From NCBI GenBank assembly GCA_016124585.1, contig WGNL01000001.1, positions 124,001 to 188,000 on the forward strand: a stretch of 64,000 bases of DNA, read 5' to 3'. This document shows positions 1 to 9,573 of this stretch, piece by piece. The position numbers were made by a program, and so were the translations under genes. This DNA comes from Bacteroidota bacterium. Lineage in GTDB: Bacteria; Bacteroidota; Bacteroidia; Chitinophagales; Saprospiraceae. The notes under the pieces are model-generated. The model saw nothing but the letters and a program-made list of their open reading frames with translations, did no database searches and was not told where the DNA came from. The stretch's first letter is position 1. Each line of letters begins with the position of its first letter.

Positions 1-756
1 ATTCCATACAACGACCTCGAAGCGCTGACGGACGCCGTGAAAGACCCAAATGTTGCGGGTTTCATCGTTGAACCGATACAAGGTGAAGCAGGAGTTTTCG
101 TCCCAGATGCCAACTATTTGCCAGAAGTTAGAAGAATTTGTAAAGCGGCTAATGTGCTTTTCATCGCCGATGAAGTACAGACGGGTATTGCACGCACTGG
201 TCGTCTGTTGGCAAGCTGCGGCAATTGCAGCTGTGAAAAAAGCTGTGAAAACCGCTACGAAAGCCGTCCAGATATTTTGATTTTAGGAAAAGCTATGTCA
301 GGTGGTGTATTTCCTGTTTCCGCTGTTTTAGCCGATGACGAAATTATGCTCACTATCAAGCCGGGTGAGCACGGTAGTACTTTTGGTGGCAATCCTTTGG
401 CATGTGCAGTGGCAATTGAAGCCCTCAAAGTGATTGAAGATGAAGGTTTGGCGGAGAATGCAATGCGTCTTGGTGAAATCTTCCGGGAGCGGATGCAAAG
501 TCTGATAGCCAAGACAGAACTAGTAACTTTAGTACGCGGTAAAGGACTTCTTAACGCAATTGTCATCAATGATGATGAAGACAGTCATACCGCTTGGGAT
601 ATTTGCGTAAAACTTGCCGAAAATGGCTTGCTCGCAAAGCCAACTCATGGCAATATCATACGTTTCGCTCCGCCACTTGTAATGACGGAAGAACAACTAC
701 ATGCTTGTTGTGATATCATCGAAAAGGTGATTTTGACATTTGATAAGGCTCATTAA
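1..756 (+). CDS. rocD: Ornithine aminotransferase, 5'-truncated by window edge
   Basis: PLP-dependent class III aminotransferase that converts ornithine and 2-oxoglutarate to glutamate semialdehyde and glutamate. The frame is open from base 1, so the N-terminus lies outside the window; the GTG at 37 is internal. Visible motifs are [10 protein letters not shown], the PLP-aspartate segment [14 protein letters not shown] and the Schiff-base lysine in ILGKAMSGG, followed by the [11 protein letters not shown] segment. These fit ornithine transaminase better than acetylornithine transaminase. Oddity: between ARTGRLLA and [10 protein letters not shown] there is a short cysteine-rich insertion with four Cys (CX2CXCX3C) where the animal enzymes have an ordinary loop. 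The gene stands alone and ends at a strong terminator. Confidence 0.88.
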   Translation: MPYNDLEALTDAVKDPNVAGFIVEPIQGEAGVFVPDANYLPEVRRICKAANVLFIADEVQTGIARTGRLLASCGNCSCEKSCENRYESRPDILILGKAMSGGVFPVSAVLADDEIMLTIKPGEHGSTFGGNPLACAVAIEALKVIEDEGLAENAMRLGEIFRERMQSLIAKTELVTLVRGKGLLNAIVINDDEDSHTAWDICVKLAENGLLAKPTHGNIIRFAPPLVMTEEQLHACCDIIEKVILTFDKAH

Positions 757-777
757 AGCTAATACATCTTACATGTG

Positions 778-817
778 AAACGCCGACATCTTCTTAATTT
801 GGAGTGTCGGCGTTTTT
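778..817 (+). terminator. Rho-independent terminator of rocD
   Basis: An 8-bp stem CGCCGACA/TGTCGGCG, extended by flanking A/T pairs, is followed by five T. It lies about 25 bases after the rocD stop codon. The same 8-bp stem recurs at 37787-37812. Confidence 0.85.
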
Positions 818-1479
818 ATTTGACAAAATTGCTGTAATAACTTTCAGAACTTTATTAGTTGATATGGCTAAAATGAAAAATAAATTCTGATATTATAGAG
901 GTATTTAAAGATAAACAAATTAAAAAGATTATGGATTTTCGTTAATTTGCTGTTTAACACAAAGTATAATTTGAGTTAATCTTTTGTGTGTTTTAAATGA
1001 TTGCATCAAGAGTCTGCGTTAAGCATTTGAGTATGTTGGATTTTGTTAATAAGTATGGAATAATCTTGCTTCAACTGAGCCTTTATCTTTCAACTTAGAA
1101 AAATTTATTTCTAAGTATTTGATTCTAAGTGTTTTAGAAAAAAATAATGATTTTTAATATAGAATTCACATTGTTTTTTTTGTGAATTTTCCGAAAATTG
1201 ATATGTTTGTAAATATATACGGATTTCCTCTCCATTTTAAGGTATTTAGCATTGTAAGCACTGAGAAACGCTATTTAATTTTTTAAAAACCAACGGTAAT
1301 CATTTTTTCAATGGTTGCCCTAGATATATATGCTTTGATTCATGGGCGTAAATATATTGCGCCCTTTTTGTATTTAATAGATTTCTCAAATACCGACTTC
1401 CTAAATGATTAATTTGTCCTGTAGTGCAATACTATGGGGTAGGTTTTTATTTGCTGGAAGTCATTAACCAAACTATTTT
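818..1479. other. AT-rich intergenic region, no convincing gene
   Basis: About 660 bases of AT-rich sequence. A 33-codon open frame starts at ATG 997, but nothing marks it as coding. The only structured signal is the promoter-like pair at 1179-1209. If transcription starts there, the next gene has a 5' leader of roughly 260 bases with no hairpin that I can recognise. Confidence 0.5.
1179..1209 (+). promoter_or_regulatory. Bacteroidota-type promoter candidate
   Basis: TTTG at 1179-1182, a 19-base spacer and TATGTTTG at 1202-1209 match the TTTG/TAnnTTTG consensus of the phylum's primary sigma factor. It points to the secreted-protein gene at 1480, although the implied leader is long. Confidence 0.4.
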
Positions 1480-2775
1480 ATGAAAACGTTTACTTCCTTA
1501 ATGGCTTCAGTGGCTTTAATGTTTTTTTTAGCGTTGGCCAATCGGGCTAATGCTCAAGTAGACTTGCTCTCCGACCTTTTTAGTCAGATGGACCCTAGCC
1601 TTGGACAAGTACTTCAGAACAATTTTGACTCCCTGAACAACGCAGGAAATCTCAACCAAAATGCTGACAACGAACTTTTTGACCAACTAAACGACCACCT
1701 ATTAAATGACATTCCTCCCGGAAATTTTGACGCTAATTTTCAAAGTGAGCTTGGTTCTGGACTAGATACTTTGTTGTTTCACTTACCCGGATTGAACCTT
1801 CCAACAGGAGATCAGGATGTTTTGCTAAGTGATATTGATTGGATAAATAATATTCTTAACAATAACTCCGATTCATTGGCAGGGTTATTTGGCCAATACA
1901 ATGATAGCCTCTATTTTGATCCTTCTTGGGATGTTACAATCATCGATTCTGACGACTTAAATGAAGAGGGTAATCAATTTCTTGCTGATTCTATTAATAT
2001 GGCATTTGACTTGAGCAATCCTGATGGGTTAGGGAATTTTGGCTCAATATCTGACCAATTATTTGACTTCAATTTGTTTCACGATATTGAGTTAGCCTTC
2101 GGAACACAGGATGCAAATCTCAGCTATTGGGGTTACAATTACAGCAAGCGGAGCAAAGTATTTAGGATTGGTTCGGTTCCTAGATTTGATAAAAAAGTAT
2201 TCAACAACAATGGTAGGACCCCTATATTTCCTGTAGAAGCTAGGTGGCATGCCGAAGTAAGCTGGTTTAGTGGAAGCGATAATACTCCAAGTGATACGAA
2301 TCCAGATGCAGGTATAGGTAGAGCTTTCAACCCGTTGCTTTTGTTTGGTGATTATTCATTGATGGCCACTCCAATAATTGGTCAACTTGGCAATACAACT
2401 TTCAGGTTGATTACAAGTCTCGGTACCGAATTTGGTACTTATGCTCCAGCACATCAAGATTTTAGGCGCCCTTATACAAGCAATAATAAAGGTTATGCAA
2501 CTGGCATTGGTGCCCAAGCTGGTAGTGGTTTTGCGTTTTCAACTGGCCGACTTACCGTTTATAGTATAGCAACTTTTGCAAAGGGGCAAACACAGAAATC
2601 AGCTAAAACATATCCATATTCACATGTACGGTATGAGGTTGGAATGCGATATGGAAATCTAATTAATGTCCGTTATTCTAGTGGTTCTAGCTCTTGGCAA
2701 ACTGGAGGTAACAGAACTGCTGAGGTCAAAAATCAGTTTACTGTCGGTATCATTTTAGCTGAACTTCATCATTGA
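1480..2775 (+). CDS. Secreted or outer-membrane protein of unknown function
   Basis: 431 residues with a clear signal peptide (MKTFTSLMASVALMFF..., cleavage probably after ANRANAQ). The mature N-terminal half is rich in Asp, Asn and Leu and low in complexity (LLSDLFSQMDPSLGQ...). The C-terminal ~220 residues alternate in a beta-strand-like way with many Gly, Ser and aromatic residues and end in FTVGIILAELHH, as expected for a barrel or beta-sandwich. No T9SS sorting domain, lipobox or enzyme motif is seen. It is a single-gene unit ending at a strong hairpin. I do not recognise the family. Confidence 0.75.
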   Translation: MKTFTSLMASVALMFFLALANRANAQVDLLSDLFSQMDPSLGQVLQNNFDSLNNAGNLNQNADNELFDQLNDHLLNDIPPGNFDANFQSELGSGLDTLLFHLPGLNLPTGDQDVLLSDIDWINNILNNNSDSLAGLFGQYNDSLYFDPSWDVTIIDSDDLNEEGNQFLADSINMAFDLSNPDGLGNFGSISDQLFDFNLFHDIELAFGTQDANLSYWGYNYSKRSKVFRIGSVPRFDKKVFNNNGRTPIFPVEARWHAEVSWFSGSDNTPSDTNPDAGIGRAFNPLLLFGDYSLMATPIIGQLGNTTFRLITSLGTEFGTYAPAHQDFRRPYTSNNKGYATGIGAQAGSGFAFSTGRLTVYSIATFAKGQTQKSAKTYPYSHVRYEVGMRYGNLINVRYSSGSSSWQTGGNRTAEVKNQFTVGIILAELHH

Positions 2776-2799
2776 GCTTATTATGGAATCGATAAATAA

Positions 2800-2830
2800 A
2801 CAGGCGGCTAAATGAAATTTAGCCGCCTGT
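2800..2830. terminator. Bidirectional terminator between convergent genes
   Basis: Perfect 14-bp inverted repeat (2800-2813 and 2817-2830, GC-rich core CAGGCGGCTA) with a 3-base loop. The T-rich flank lies on the minus-strand exit side, so it best serves the NIPSNAP gene and probably also stops the plus-strand gene. Confidence 0.8.
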
Positions 2831-2873
2831 TCATAGAAATAACTTAATCACCCTAAAACTTAAATCCCTTGGA

Positions 2874-3638
2874 TTAAAAAGGTTTTAAAAACAGTTTGCG
2901 GATATTAGACACCGAATTAGCATATTCCGGTTTCGCATTCATGGTTTTCCATTCGGATGAATTGATGAAACTACTCCAATTGGCGTCCCTTTCGGCCATG
3001 TCCTTAAAATTCAACATGTAAGTTAATGATGGTCGATATGGCCCGATTATCATATTTCCAAAGAAAACAGGATGTAATTTTGTTTTAAGGAATAAATCAA
3101 TCTCTTCTTTATTGAACATGTTGATTTTGCGTTGGGTAGCATCTTCAGAATAACCTTCATAGGTTCTGAGTTCAAAAATAGAAGCTCCCGGCACTGGATC
3201 CATCATCTTGGGTAACCCATCGAAGGCGAGTAATAGCATGGAACTGAACCTGCTGTAAACGGCCTTGTCGGGTGGCAGGTCGTGGTAAGATGCCGCCGCC
3301 GCATTGTACTCCATGTCCGAAGAAAGTGTTTGCGAACGAAGATAAACGTCTACAAAAGGGTAACTGATAAGTACCCAAATATTGGTAGGTTCTGAATTGC
3401 CAAGTTCCTTAAACATCATAAAATGATTGACACCCATTCTGTTAAGTGCGGGTTGGAGAACTTTTTTCAGATAATCGACCAACAGGTTTTGGTCAGCACC
3501 AAACTTCATTTCATAGGTACGAAGTTCGTAAAGCTCATTATCAGAATTAAGTGTCATATTGGGTGTCCCAGCGGAAACAGCACTCAGTGGTAGCGCTGAT
3601 GCAATTACAGAGGACTGGATGAATTTACGTCTTTTCAT
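2874..3638 (-). CDS. NIPSNAP family protein with twin-arginine-like signal
   Basis: 254 residues. The N-terminus MKRRKFIQSSVIASALPLSA resembles a Tat signal, suggesting export. Two NIPSNAP-type (ferredoxin-like, dimeric alpha-beta barrel) modules follow: the first starts at YELRTYEMKFGA (about residue 37), the second at FELRTYEGYSED (about 155), each opening with the family's E-L-R-T-Y signature. The second ends with WSSFINSSEWKTMNA, the usual x-W-x-x-hhx-S-x-E-W pattern. In Bacteroidota these proteins often sit near carbohydrate or oxidoreductase loci; the biochemical role is unknown. A TAGGTTTG -7-like element lies at 3692-3699 without a clear -33 partner. Confidence 0.82.
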   Translation of the reverse strand: MKRRKFIQSSVIASALPLSAVSAGTPNMTLNSDNELYELRTYEMKFGADQNLLVDYLKKVLQPALNRMGVNHFMMFKELGNSEPTNIWVLISYPFVDVYLRSQTLSSDMEYNAAAASYHDLPPDKAVYSRFSSMLLLAFDGLPKMMDPVPGASIFELRTYEGYSEDATQRKINMFNKEEIDLFLKTKLHPVFFGNMIIGPYRPSLTYMLNFKDMAERDANWSSFINSSEWKTMNAKPEYANSVSNIRKLFLKPF

Positions 3639-3743
3639 GGCTCGTTTTTATGATGTTTAGCAATTAATTTTGGAATGAAATGGACGGTTGGCAAACCTAA
3701 CTGTTTTGAAGGAAAGCCAGCGCTTTAATTCCAAACACTAACA

Positions 3744-6140
3744 CTAATTGAGTCCAATTGGAATGACCAACTTAAGCCCAAAATTCCGACCAGGATTATA
3801 TATTCCATCAATTCCGCTCACAGGATTTTCAGGAGCATATTTTAATCGGCTTAAATGGCTGAAATATGCCTTGTCTAACAGGTTCTGAGCAGTGAAAAAT
3901 AAGCGGCAAACCACTTCTTTTCCCCGGTTCATAAAGTCTGCACCTATTCCGGCGTTCAGCAAGAAATAACCACTCGTGGGCGTCTCTGTTCCATAAGCCG
4001 TATACGCTTTTCCTTGCTTGAAATAGTATGTTCCTTCCAGTTTTATATAGCCAGATTGTACTGATTTCCAAGGCTTTGGCAACTGTGCACGAAGCTCACT
4101 TTGCAGTTTGGCAGGGGGCATGAACGGCAGGTTACGAAGCGAATCCGGTTGATTGAGAAGCTGTCCCCGGACATACGAAAATGCATTTTCAAAATGCAGA
4201 AAATCTAGCGGGTGCGGGTGGAGGTCGAGGCTGACTTCGCCGCCGTAGAGTGATGCATTGCCCTGAACAAAGTGGTAAACTGGCGTACCTTCTATCAATG
4301 AATCAACCATTTTTTCTAGGAAAATGAAATGCTGAATACTGTTGTAAAACCCGCTAAGGTCCAGCACTACGTGATCACCTGAGTAGGTGAAGCCAGCATC
4401 CGCCTGCAAACTAGTTTCGGGTTTCAAATTCCGGTTGCCGATTTCGTAACGGAAAGTGCCTTCGTGCTGGCCATTGCTGCCAAGCTCAGCGAGGTTGGGA
4501 GAGCGGAAGCCACGAGACAAGTTTAGCCTTGCGACGAGCGGTTTGCTGATTTGGTATGTGGCACCGACACTGCCAGTCACATTGGTAAAATCCCGATGAA
4601 ACTTGGCAAACTTCTCCACGGCATCTGGGTCGGTCTGTTGAACCGGCTCTTCATTGATGCCCAGATACAAGGGTTGCGTGCTGAGGTGGCGGTAATCAAA
4701 CCGGAGGCCACCACTGAAAAACCAGGGGCCAGTTTCTTTTTGACCAAAAACAAAAGCGCCACCGTCGGTCATCTGGTAAGCAGGAATAAGGTATTCTTCG
4801 CCAAAATTGCGGTTGCTCTGGCGCTGGCTGCTGGCACCAACCGTGAGTTTCCAATCGTTTTTTTCTGGTAAAAAGTACTTTAAGTCGGCGTTAAAGGTAT
4901 TCAGCTTGAAGTAAAGTTCCGTGTCGTTAAGGTCAAGCACATTGCCATATTCACGCCGGCGATTTTGCTGCCAGGCTAGGTCAAAATTCAGTTTTGACTC
5001 TCCGAAAAATACCGTGTTTGACCACGCCACCCGTTGGTGATTTACTCGCTGGAAAGGCACGCCGATGCTGTTTTTCCAGCCGCCAAGTTCGCTTTCGGAA
5101 AAGGAGCGTTCAGTTTCAAAGCCATCGGTTGCGACGAGTCCAGCGAAATGCCCAAGCGAGTCACGCTCGCCTTCGGGTATCCCGATTCGTTGGTTGTAAC
5201 TGCTGAAATGGATTTGTGAATGACCCCAATTTCGGTTGACGCCAACAAAACCGCTGGCAGCATAAAGTTCTGAGCCACTGTTCAGCACATGGCCGTCAAC
5301 CGGGTTTTGAAAATTACCTGAACGCTGCCAAGTGCCTCGACCTTGCCAGTGAATGCCATGTAGGTTGCCCGCCTGCATCAGCGAAGCACCTGCGAGATTG
5401 CTGTTCGTTTGGTATTCAGTCGTGGCTTCAGCAACTAACTTGCCTTCGGCAACGGGGTGGGGGAGCAGAAAGTTGACGACCCCTGCCATTGCATCGGAGC
5501 CGTAGAGCAGGCTGCCGGGGCCTTTGATGATTTCCACACGTTCTACATCATTTTCGTCGAGCTCGATACCATGCTCATCGCCCCATTGCTGGCCCTCTTG
5601 GCGGATGCCATTGCGCAGCACCACTACCCGGTTGTAGCCGAGCCCTCGAATTACGGGTTTGGAAATGGCTGTGCCTGTGCTGACTTGGTTCACGCCTGGC
5701 AGCTTTGACATAGCATCAATTAGGTTCGTTGAGGTGTTTTGTAGCAAAACGTCCCGCCGCATTTGGGCTACCGGAACGGGGTTTTTTGTTTTTTCAGTTG
5801 AAGCGGAAACACCCGTGACGATGACCTCTTGCATTTCCACTGCCGTTTCTGACAGCAGTATTTCAAGTGGGGTGCTGTCGGTGGTTTTGACTTTTAAAAC
5901 GATTTTAGCGTAGCCTAGCGCAGACACTTCAGCGAGGAAATTTCCCTTGGGTAGGTTCTGAAGGGTAAATACTCCATTTTCATCCGTCGCTGTTCCTGTT
6001 TTTAAATCAGCGATGAAAACTGTTGCTCCAATTATGGGAGACTTGTCGGTGGCATCGAGGATGTGACCGGAGATATTGTTTTGGGCTTTGAGGCTAATTG
6101 TAACTATTGAAAATAGGATAAAAACACGAATTGACTTCAT
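3744..6140 (-). CDS. TonB-dependent outer-membrane receptor, probably for a metal or metal complex
   Basis: 798 residues from MKSIRVFILFSIVTISLKAQ, a signal peptide; an upstream in-frame extension to 6221 has no signal character and is rejected as the start. Order: signal peptide; carboxypeptidase-D-regulatory-like beta-sandwich (ISGHILDATDKSPIIGATVF, about 22-110); plug domain with VIRGLGYNRVVVLRNGIR and VERVEIIKGPGSLLYGSDA; then a 22-strand-type barrel ending in a terminal strand with FGLKLVIPIGLN. TonB receptors move ligands across the outer membrane using ExbBD-TonB energy. It lies 136 bases after the His/Cys-rich small protein gene in the same orientation, which suggests a metal ligand (inference). 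The ligand cannot be told from the sequence. Confidence 0.85.
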   Translation of the reverse strand: MKSIRVFILFSIVTISLKAQNNISGHILDATDKSPIIGATVFIADLKTGTATDENGVFTLQNLPKGNFLAEVSALGYAKIVLKVKTTDSTPLEILLSETAVEMQEVIVTGVSASTEKTKNPVPVAQMRRDVLLQNTSTNLIDAMSKLPGVNQVSTGTAISKPVIRGLGYNRVVVLRNGIRQEGQQWGDEHGIELDENDVERVEIIKGPGSLLYGSDAMAGVVNFLLPHPVAEGKLVAEATTEYQTNSNLAGASLMQAGNLHGIHWQGRGTWQRSGNFQNPVDGHVLNSGSELYAASGFVGVNRNWGHSQIHFSSYNQRIGIPEGERDSLGHFAGLVATDGFETERSFSESELGGWKNSIGVPFQRVNHQRVAWSNTVFFGESKLNFDLAWQQNRRREYGNVLDLNDTELYFKLNTFNADLKYFLPEKNDWKLTVGASSQRQSNRNFGEEYLIPAYQMTDGGAFVFGQKETGPWFFSGGLRFDYRHLSTQPLYLGINEEPVQQTDPDAVEKFAKFHRDFTNVTGSVGATYQISKPLVARLNLSRGFRSPNLAELGSNGQHEGTFRYEIGNRNLKPETSLQADAGFTYSGDHVVLDLSGFYNSIQHFIFLEKMVDSLIEGTPVYHFVQGNASLYGGEVSLDLHPHPLDFLHFENAFSYVRGQLLNQPDSLRNLPFMPPAKLQSELRAQLPKPWKSVQSGYIKLEGTYYFKQGKAYTAYGTETPTSGYFLLNAGIGADFMNRGKEVVCRLFFTAQNLLDKAYFSHLSRLKYAPENPVSGIDGIYNPGRNFGLKLVIPIGLN

Positions 6141-6276
6141 GACCTTAGCTTGATTGCAAGCCACTGTAGAGGCGATAAACTTTAAATGTTGCACCAGCAT
6201 AGCTGATGCTCTAACTTCCAAAGCTTTTCATCACCTTGATAAGCAGCTTAAATGAAAAAAATATGAAAAGAGAAAA

Positions 6277-6624
6277 TCAAGCAGGCAGGCAAGGAGGGCC
6301 ACGGTGTTGGAAATGCCAATTGACCCTGGAAGTCAGCGTTTTGTGGTAAAAAAAGATTTTATGGAGTGCTTCGCAAACGGGCGTCTGCACGGTGAACTCC
6401 TGAAATTCCAGCGTAGCTGGTGCAAAATTGAAGAAGCAAATCTGACAACCGTCAGGGGCGTATTCTTCACTGTGTAGATGGCTTTGGGCACCTTCTGTAT
6501 TGCAATGTGCAACTTTATCGTGATGCTCAAACAGGTGGTGAAGCTCTTTCAGTGCAACTACCTGAAAGACCAAAGCCACTAGAAACAGGGCGGAAATTTG
6601 GCGATATATCGAATTGAACTGCAA
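6277..6624 (-). CDS. Small His/Cys-rich exported protein, likely metal-related
   Basis: 115 residues. The only usable start is a TTG at 6624; no ATG occurs in frame before the hydrophobic segment ISALFLVALVFQVVAL (about 10-25), which looks like a signal anchor or signal peptide. The exported part carries HHLFEHHDKVAHC, HLHSEEY and the Cys pair DGCQICFFNF, that is, many His and Cys ligands in a short chain. Small proteins of this look occur beside TonB receptors in Bacteroidota and probably bind or sense a metal. It is the first gene of a two-gene operon with the receptor. Function is inferred, not established. Confidence 0.65.
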   Translation of the reverse strand: MQFNSIYRQISALFLVALVFQVVALKELHHLFEHHDKVAHCNTEGAQSHLHSEEYAPDGCQICFFNFAPATLEFQEFTVQTPVCEALHKIFFYHKTLTSRVNWHFQHRGPPCLPA

Positions 6625-6632
6625 CGATATGG

Positions 6633-6651
6633 AACACGATGGACCCGTGTT
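6633..6651. promoter_or_regulatory. Inverted repeat at the start of the metal-type operon
   Basis: AACACG, 7 bases, CGTGTT: a perfect 6-bp inverted repeat placed between the predicted transcription start and the TTG start codon. The position would suit a repressor operator. The protein that might bind is unknown. Confidence 0.35.
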
Positions 6652-6661
6652 TAAAGAAATA

Positions 6662-6689
6662 CAAAACTAAAAAAGAATGTTTTGCTCAA
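6662..6689 (-). promoter_or_regulatory. Promoter candidate for the small protein-TonB operon
   Basis: Read on the minus strand: TTG (6689-6687), a 17-base spacer and TAGTTTTG (6669-6662). It fits the phylum's consensus and predicts a start near 6656, about 30 bases before the TTG codon. Confidence 0.45.
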
Positions 6690-6855
6690 GGCATCTCATC
6701 TAAAGAATTTTCAGTGGATTCACAATACTGCACTCGGCTCTATTGCACAAGTGTTTTCATATTGGCAACTTTTGAAGGGGCTTTAGCCCCTTTTCTTAAA
6801 TTAAGTACAGAGCAAACCTATAGAAAAAGTAGAGGCGATGTGGTTTTCATCAACG

Positions 6856-9375
6856 TCATTTTTTCTTGAAACTACCAGGCAATGCTGCTTCGATAATTGC
6901 CTTAACGTCATCCAGGCTCAATTTTGCAGCTTCCTCTGAAGTCATTTTTTGTCCATCCGTTTTAGGGAAAGAAACGTTGTTCTTTTTGAAGCGGATGAAA
7001 GGGCCCCACCTCCCGTTTTCAATGGCGATTTCCTCTTTCTCCCATTGCTGCACGTAGCGGTTGGCTTCCTTCTGAATTTTGGCTTCGATGAGTTTGTGGC
7101 ACTCGTCCACTGTGATGGTTTCGAGCTTGTATTTGGCGGGAACGTTCACGTAAAGGTCGCCCCACTTCAAGAATGGCCCGAAACGGCCTTTGCCTTTTGT
7201 AATGTCGATGCCTTTGTAGGTTCCGATTGGGGCATCCGCCGCTTGTTTCTCCTTGATGAGCTCAATGGCACGATCCATGTCTAATTCCAGTGGGTCTTCA
7301 CCACGAGGGATGGAGACGAATGCCTCGCCGAATTTGACATAAGGGCCAAATCGACCTAAGCCAATACTGACTTCTTTCCCTTCATGCTCACCCAGTGTTT
7401 TGGGCAACGTGAAGAGTTTGAGTGCTTCTTCCAAGGTCACATTGTCGATGCTCATGCCAGGGCTGAGATTGGCAAATTTTGCCTTTTCATCTTCGCCCAA
7501 TTCTTCTTTCGAGCCGATTTGGACGGCGGGCTTACCAAACCGGGTCATGCGCACCAACACGGTTCGGCCACTGACAGGGTCAGTGCCGAGGATGCGCTCA
7601 CCTGTGGCACGGGCACTGGTTTCAAGGGCATTAGTTACAGTGGAATGGAAAGGGTGGTAAAAATCAGCAACAGTTTTTACCCAGTTTTTATCACCTTCGG
7701 CAATGATGTCAAAGTCTTTTTCAATACCAGCCGTGAAACCAAAGTCCATTATTTCTTTAAAATGCTCAGCTAGGTAATCTGTCACCACCATCCCCATGTC
7801 TGTTGGAAAAAGTCGGTTTTTCACTGCACCGGTAACTTCACTGCCTTCGGTCGTTTTGATTTGTCCATCTTTTAAGGTCAAAATGGCATACTTCCTGACC
7901 TCACCATCCCGGTTTTCCTTTACAACATAACCACGATTTTCCTCCATGATTTTTGAAATCGTAGGAGCGTAGGTGGACGGGCGACCAATTCCTAATTCCT
8001 CAAGTTTACTAACCAATGCTGCTTCGGAATATCGGGCAGGTGGGCGAGTAAAACGTTCTGTGGCCGTCATGTCCCTTAGGTCAAGAGGCTGACCAACTTT
8101 GAGTGGGGGCAAGATTCCTTTAGTGTCTTCCTCGTCATCGTCATCGTTCGATTCGAGGTACACTTTGAGGAAACCATCGAATTTTAAAACCTCACCTTCT
8201 GCTTGCAGTGGCGAACCAGGGTGTGTAGAAATGCCAATTTTTACAATTGTCCGTTCCAATTCAGCCTCAGCCATTTGGCTGGCGATTGTACGTTTCCAAA
8301 TTAGCTCGTAAAGCCGAGTCTGATCTCGGTCGCCAGTTATTTGTTGGTTGGTAATATATGTTGGACGAATGGCTTCGTGTGCTTCTTGTGCCCCAGCTTT
8401 GTTAGTTTTGAAACGGCGGGTTTGCACGTAGTTTTTTCCATACAGGTTTTCGATTTCTTGTGCGATAGAGGCGATTGCCATCTCGCTCAAATTAGTCGAA
8501 TCGGTACGCATGTAAGTGATAAAACCAGCCTCGTACAAGCGCTGAGCAACAAGCATCGTCCGGCTCACGGAGAAACCCAATTTGCGGCTCGCTTCCTGCT
8601 GGAGGGTGGAGGTCGTAAATGGCGCTGCTGGTTTGCGTTTAGCAGGTTTCACCTCAATATCATTGATGTTGAAGTTGGCACCAATGCATTTCTTCAAAAA
8701 ATCAGTAGCACTATCTTGAGTGTCGTACCGTTCTGGCGACTCAGCTTTCAGAGTAGCGACTTTACCATCGGCACTTTTAACGTTGAATTCGGCGGTGATT
8801 TTAAAAAAAGGTGTTGTTTCAAATGCCTGAATTTCCCTTTCCCGCTCCACTACTAATCGAACTGTCACAGATTGTACCCGTCCAGCTGAGAGCTTGCCTT
8901 TCACTTTTTTCCAAAGCAAACCGGAGAGCTCATAGCCTACTAACCTGTCCACAATGCGGCGGGCCTGCTGCGCATCAACTAGGTTCAAGTCCAGTTTTCG
9001 TGGCTGGGTAATGGCTTTTTGTATGGCTGATTTGGTGATTTCATGAAAAACAATGCGCTTGGTGCTGTGCTCGTCCAAACCGAGCACCTGGCAAAGGTGC
9101 CAGGAGATAGCCTCTCCCTCTCGGTCTTCGTCCGTTGCTAGCCAAACTTCGTCCACTTTTTTTACAGCGTCTTTGAGTTCCTTCACCACTTTTTGCTTGT
9201 CTGGTGTGACGACGTAGTTTGGTTTGAAATCATGTTCAATATCAACAGAAATATCTTCCTTGGGCAGGTCACGCACGTGACCATAGCTAGACTTTACAGT
9301 GAAGTCGCTACCAAGGAATTTTTCGATGGTTTTTGCTTTGGCCGGAGACTCTACGATGAGGAGATTCTTTGGCAT
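6856..9375 (-). CDS. topA: DNA topoisomerase I
   Basis: 839 residues, type IA topoisomerase that relaxes negative supercoils. The N-terminal TOPRIM domain has ESPAKAKTIEKFLG (9-22) and the acidic TDEDREGEAI (81-90); the transesterifying tyrosine is Y288 in GFITYMRTDST. The core contains GRVQSVTVRLVVERE and RPSTYAPTISKIME. The C-terminus carries several short repeated modules (GLGRFGPYVKFGE, GKGRFGPFLKWGD, ENGRWGPFIRF) of the topoisomerase C-terminal repeat type in place of classical four-Cys zinc ribbons, and ends in KKK. Length and order are normal for Bacteroidota. It is monocistronic; CAAAAGTA at 9481-9488 (TACTTTTG on the coding strand) is a possible -7 element. Confidence 0.97.
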   Translation of the reverse strand: MPKNLLIVESPAKAKTIEKFLGSDFTVKSSYGHVRDLPKEDISVDIEHDFKPNYVVTPDKQKVVKELKDAVKKVDEVWLATDEDREGEAISWHLCQVLGLDEHSTKRIVFHEITKSAIQKAITQPRKLDLNLVDAQQARRIVDRLVGYELSGLLWKKVKGKLSAGRVQSVTVRLVVEREREIQAFETTPFFKITAEFNVKSADGKVATLKAESPERYDTQDSATDFLKKCIGANFNINDIEVKPAKRKPAAPFTTSTLQQEASRKLGFSVSRTMLVAQRLYEAGFITYMRTDSTNLSEMAIASIAQEIENLYGKNYVQTRRFKTNKAGAQEAHEAIRPTYITNQQITGDRDQTRLYELIWKRTIASQMAEAELERTIVKIGISTHPGSPLQAEGEVLKFDGFLKVYLESNDDDDEEDTKGILPPLKVGQPLDLRDMTATERFTRPPARYSEAALVSKLEELGIGRPSTYAPTISKIMEENRGYVVKENRDGEVRKYAILTLKDGQIKTTEGSEVTGAVKNRLFPTDMGMVVTDYLAEHFKEIMDFGFTAGIEKDFDIIAEGDKNWVKTVADFYHPFHSTVTNALETSARATGERILGTDPVSGRTVLVRMTRFGKPAVQIGSKEELGEDEKAKFANLSPGMSIDNVTLEEALKLFTLPKTLGEHEGKEVSIGLGRFGPYVKFGEAFVSIPRGEDPLELDMDRAIELIKEKQAADAPIGTYKGIDITKGKGRFGPFLKWGDLYVNVPAKYKLETITVDECHKLIEAKIQKEANRYVQQWEKEEIAIENGRWGPFIRFKKNNVSFPKTDGQKMTSEEAAKLSLDDVKAIIEAALPGSFKKK

Positions 9376-9573
9376 AGGTTACTCGTTAATTTTGGATAAG
9401 AAGGTAAAAAGATGGTTGAACCTTTCAAAAACCAATGATATTGGGCATCAGAATTGGGTAAGGTGCCACCAATGACGGCGCAAAAGTATAAATTTTGAAA
9501 AACCAAGTACCTCCATCTTGGTAATTGCACATTAATATATTGTATCTAAACTGAACTTACGGAGCTGAACTGC

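Noticed and set aside
997-1098. 33-codon frame in the rocD downstream gap
   Set aside because: No promoter, ribosome-site or hydrophobic pattern supports it, and the region is AT-rich, where such frames are expected by chance.
6140-6221. Longer N-terminus for the TonB receptor
   Set aside because: The additional 27 residues precede an ordinary signal peptide and would block export.
6639-6869. 76-codon plus-strand frame between the small His/Cys gene and topA
   Set aside because: It overlaps the promoter and dyad of the metal-type operon and the end of topA, and has no coding character.
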